Source: Strigamia acuminata
Lineage: Eukaryota; Arthropoda; Chilopoda; Geophilomorpha; Linotaeniidae
Reading direction: 5' to 3'
DNA: 64,000 nt
Assembly (NCBI GenBank): GCA_949358305.1
Contig: OX442318.1
Coordinates: 11,328,517-11,392,516, forward strand
Position numbers and translations under genes: made by a program
Shown: one piece after another, positions 63,871 through 64,000 of the stretch
How positions within the stretch are numbered: position 1 is the first letter of the stretch
How the letters are laid out: each line of letters begins with the position of its first letter
The notes under the pieces: model-generated
Seen by the model: the letters and a program-made list of their open reading frames with translations, nothing else
What the model was told of the DNA's origin: nothing
Databases searched by the model: none

Positions 63871-64000
63871 AGCTAGGTTCACACTTGTGTTCACACTAGG
63901 TGCAACGCAAGCTGCTTGCGTCCAAAAATTCTTGACGTTGACGCCAATTCCTGCTTCAACTCCAAGTTGAAATAAGCGACGCAACGCAAGGTTAGGTCTT

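Overview
The window is eukaryotic: an AT-rich invertebrate genome segment with spliced genes, GT-AG introns and dense transposable elements. The host is an animal. TTAGG-like telomeric-type runs and insect-like MITE ends lean towards an arthropod, but this is inference and no species is claimed.

Host genes. Three tandem, same-strand copies of one DEG/ENaC (degenerin/epithelial sodium channel, pickpocket-like) gene fill most of the window: copy A (2028-38002), copy B (42714-49361) and copy C (51858-58914). Joining ten exons per copy gives continuous frames of about 783 (A, insertion removed), 795 (B) and 796 (C) residues. Each predicted protein holds two complete DEG/ENaC halves in one chain: TM1, extracellular domain, TM2, then a short cytosolic linker and a second TM1, extracellular domain, TM2. 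The junction lies inside one uninterrupted 921-nt exon in all three copies, and the two halves share intron phases, so the gene arose by internal duplication of a whole channel subunit. At the right end are a galaxin-like dicysteine-repeat exon (62699-63486), an orphan secretory-leader ORF (60879-61082) and a hAT/BED-finger transposase scrap on the minus strand.

Mobile DNA. Copy A is split at the end of its exon 2 by a 27.5-kb nested pair of intact, young Ty3/Gypsy-type LTR retrotransposons. The outer element (2599-30120, TSD AAGT, 996-bp LTRs differing at one site seen by eye) carries the inner element (2942-16937, TSD ACGT, 1590-bp LTRs with no difference seen) inside its 5' LTR. Both have gag, pol in the -1 frame behind a textbook A AAA AAC slippery heptamer plus hairpin, and a third long ORF downstream of pol where env would be. 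The third ORFs do not look like env or like each other, and both seem to be reached by splicing. Primer sites match tRNA-Gln (inner) and are tRNA-Pro-like (outer).

The introns and spacers of the channel genes hold many non-autonomous elements with visible TSDs or TIRs: hAT MITEs (1450, 41848, 56662), a TTAA-flanked piggyBac-type MITE (40073), TA-flanked mariner-type MITEs (48340, 53073, 59901), a solo LTR with a 4-bp TSD (45990), minisatellites, and degenerate copia pol fragments paired with a repeated block of about 370 bp upstream of copies B and C. Copy A looks non-functional (retroelement insertion, lost polypyrimidine tract, C-terminal frameshift); B and C look intact.
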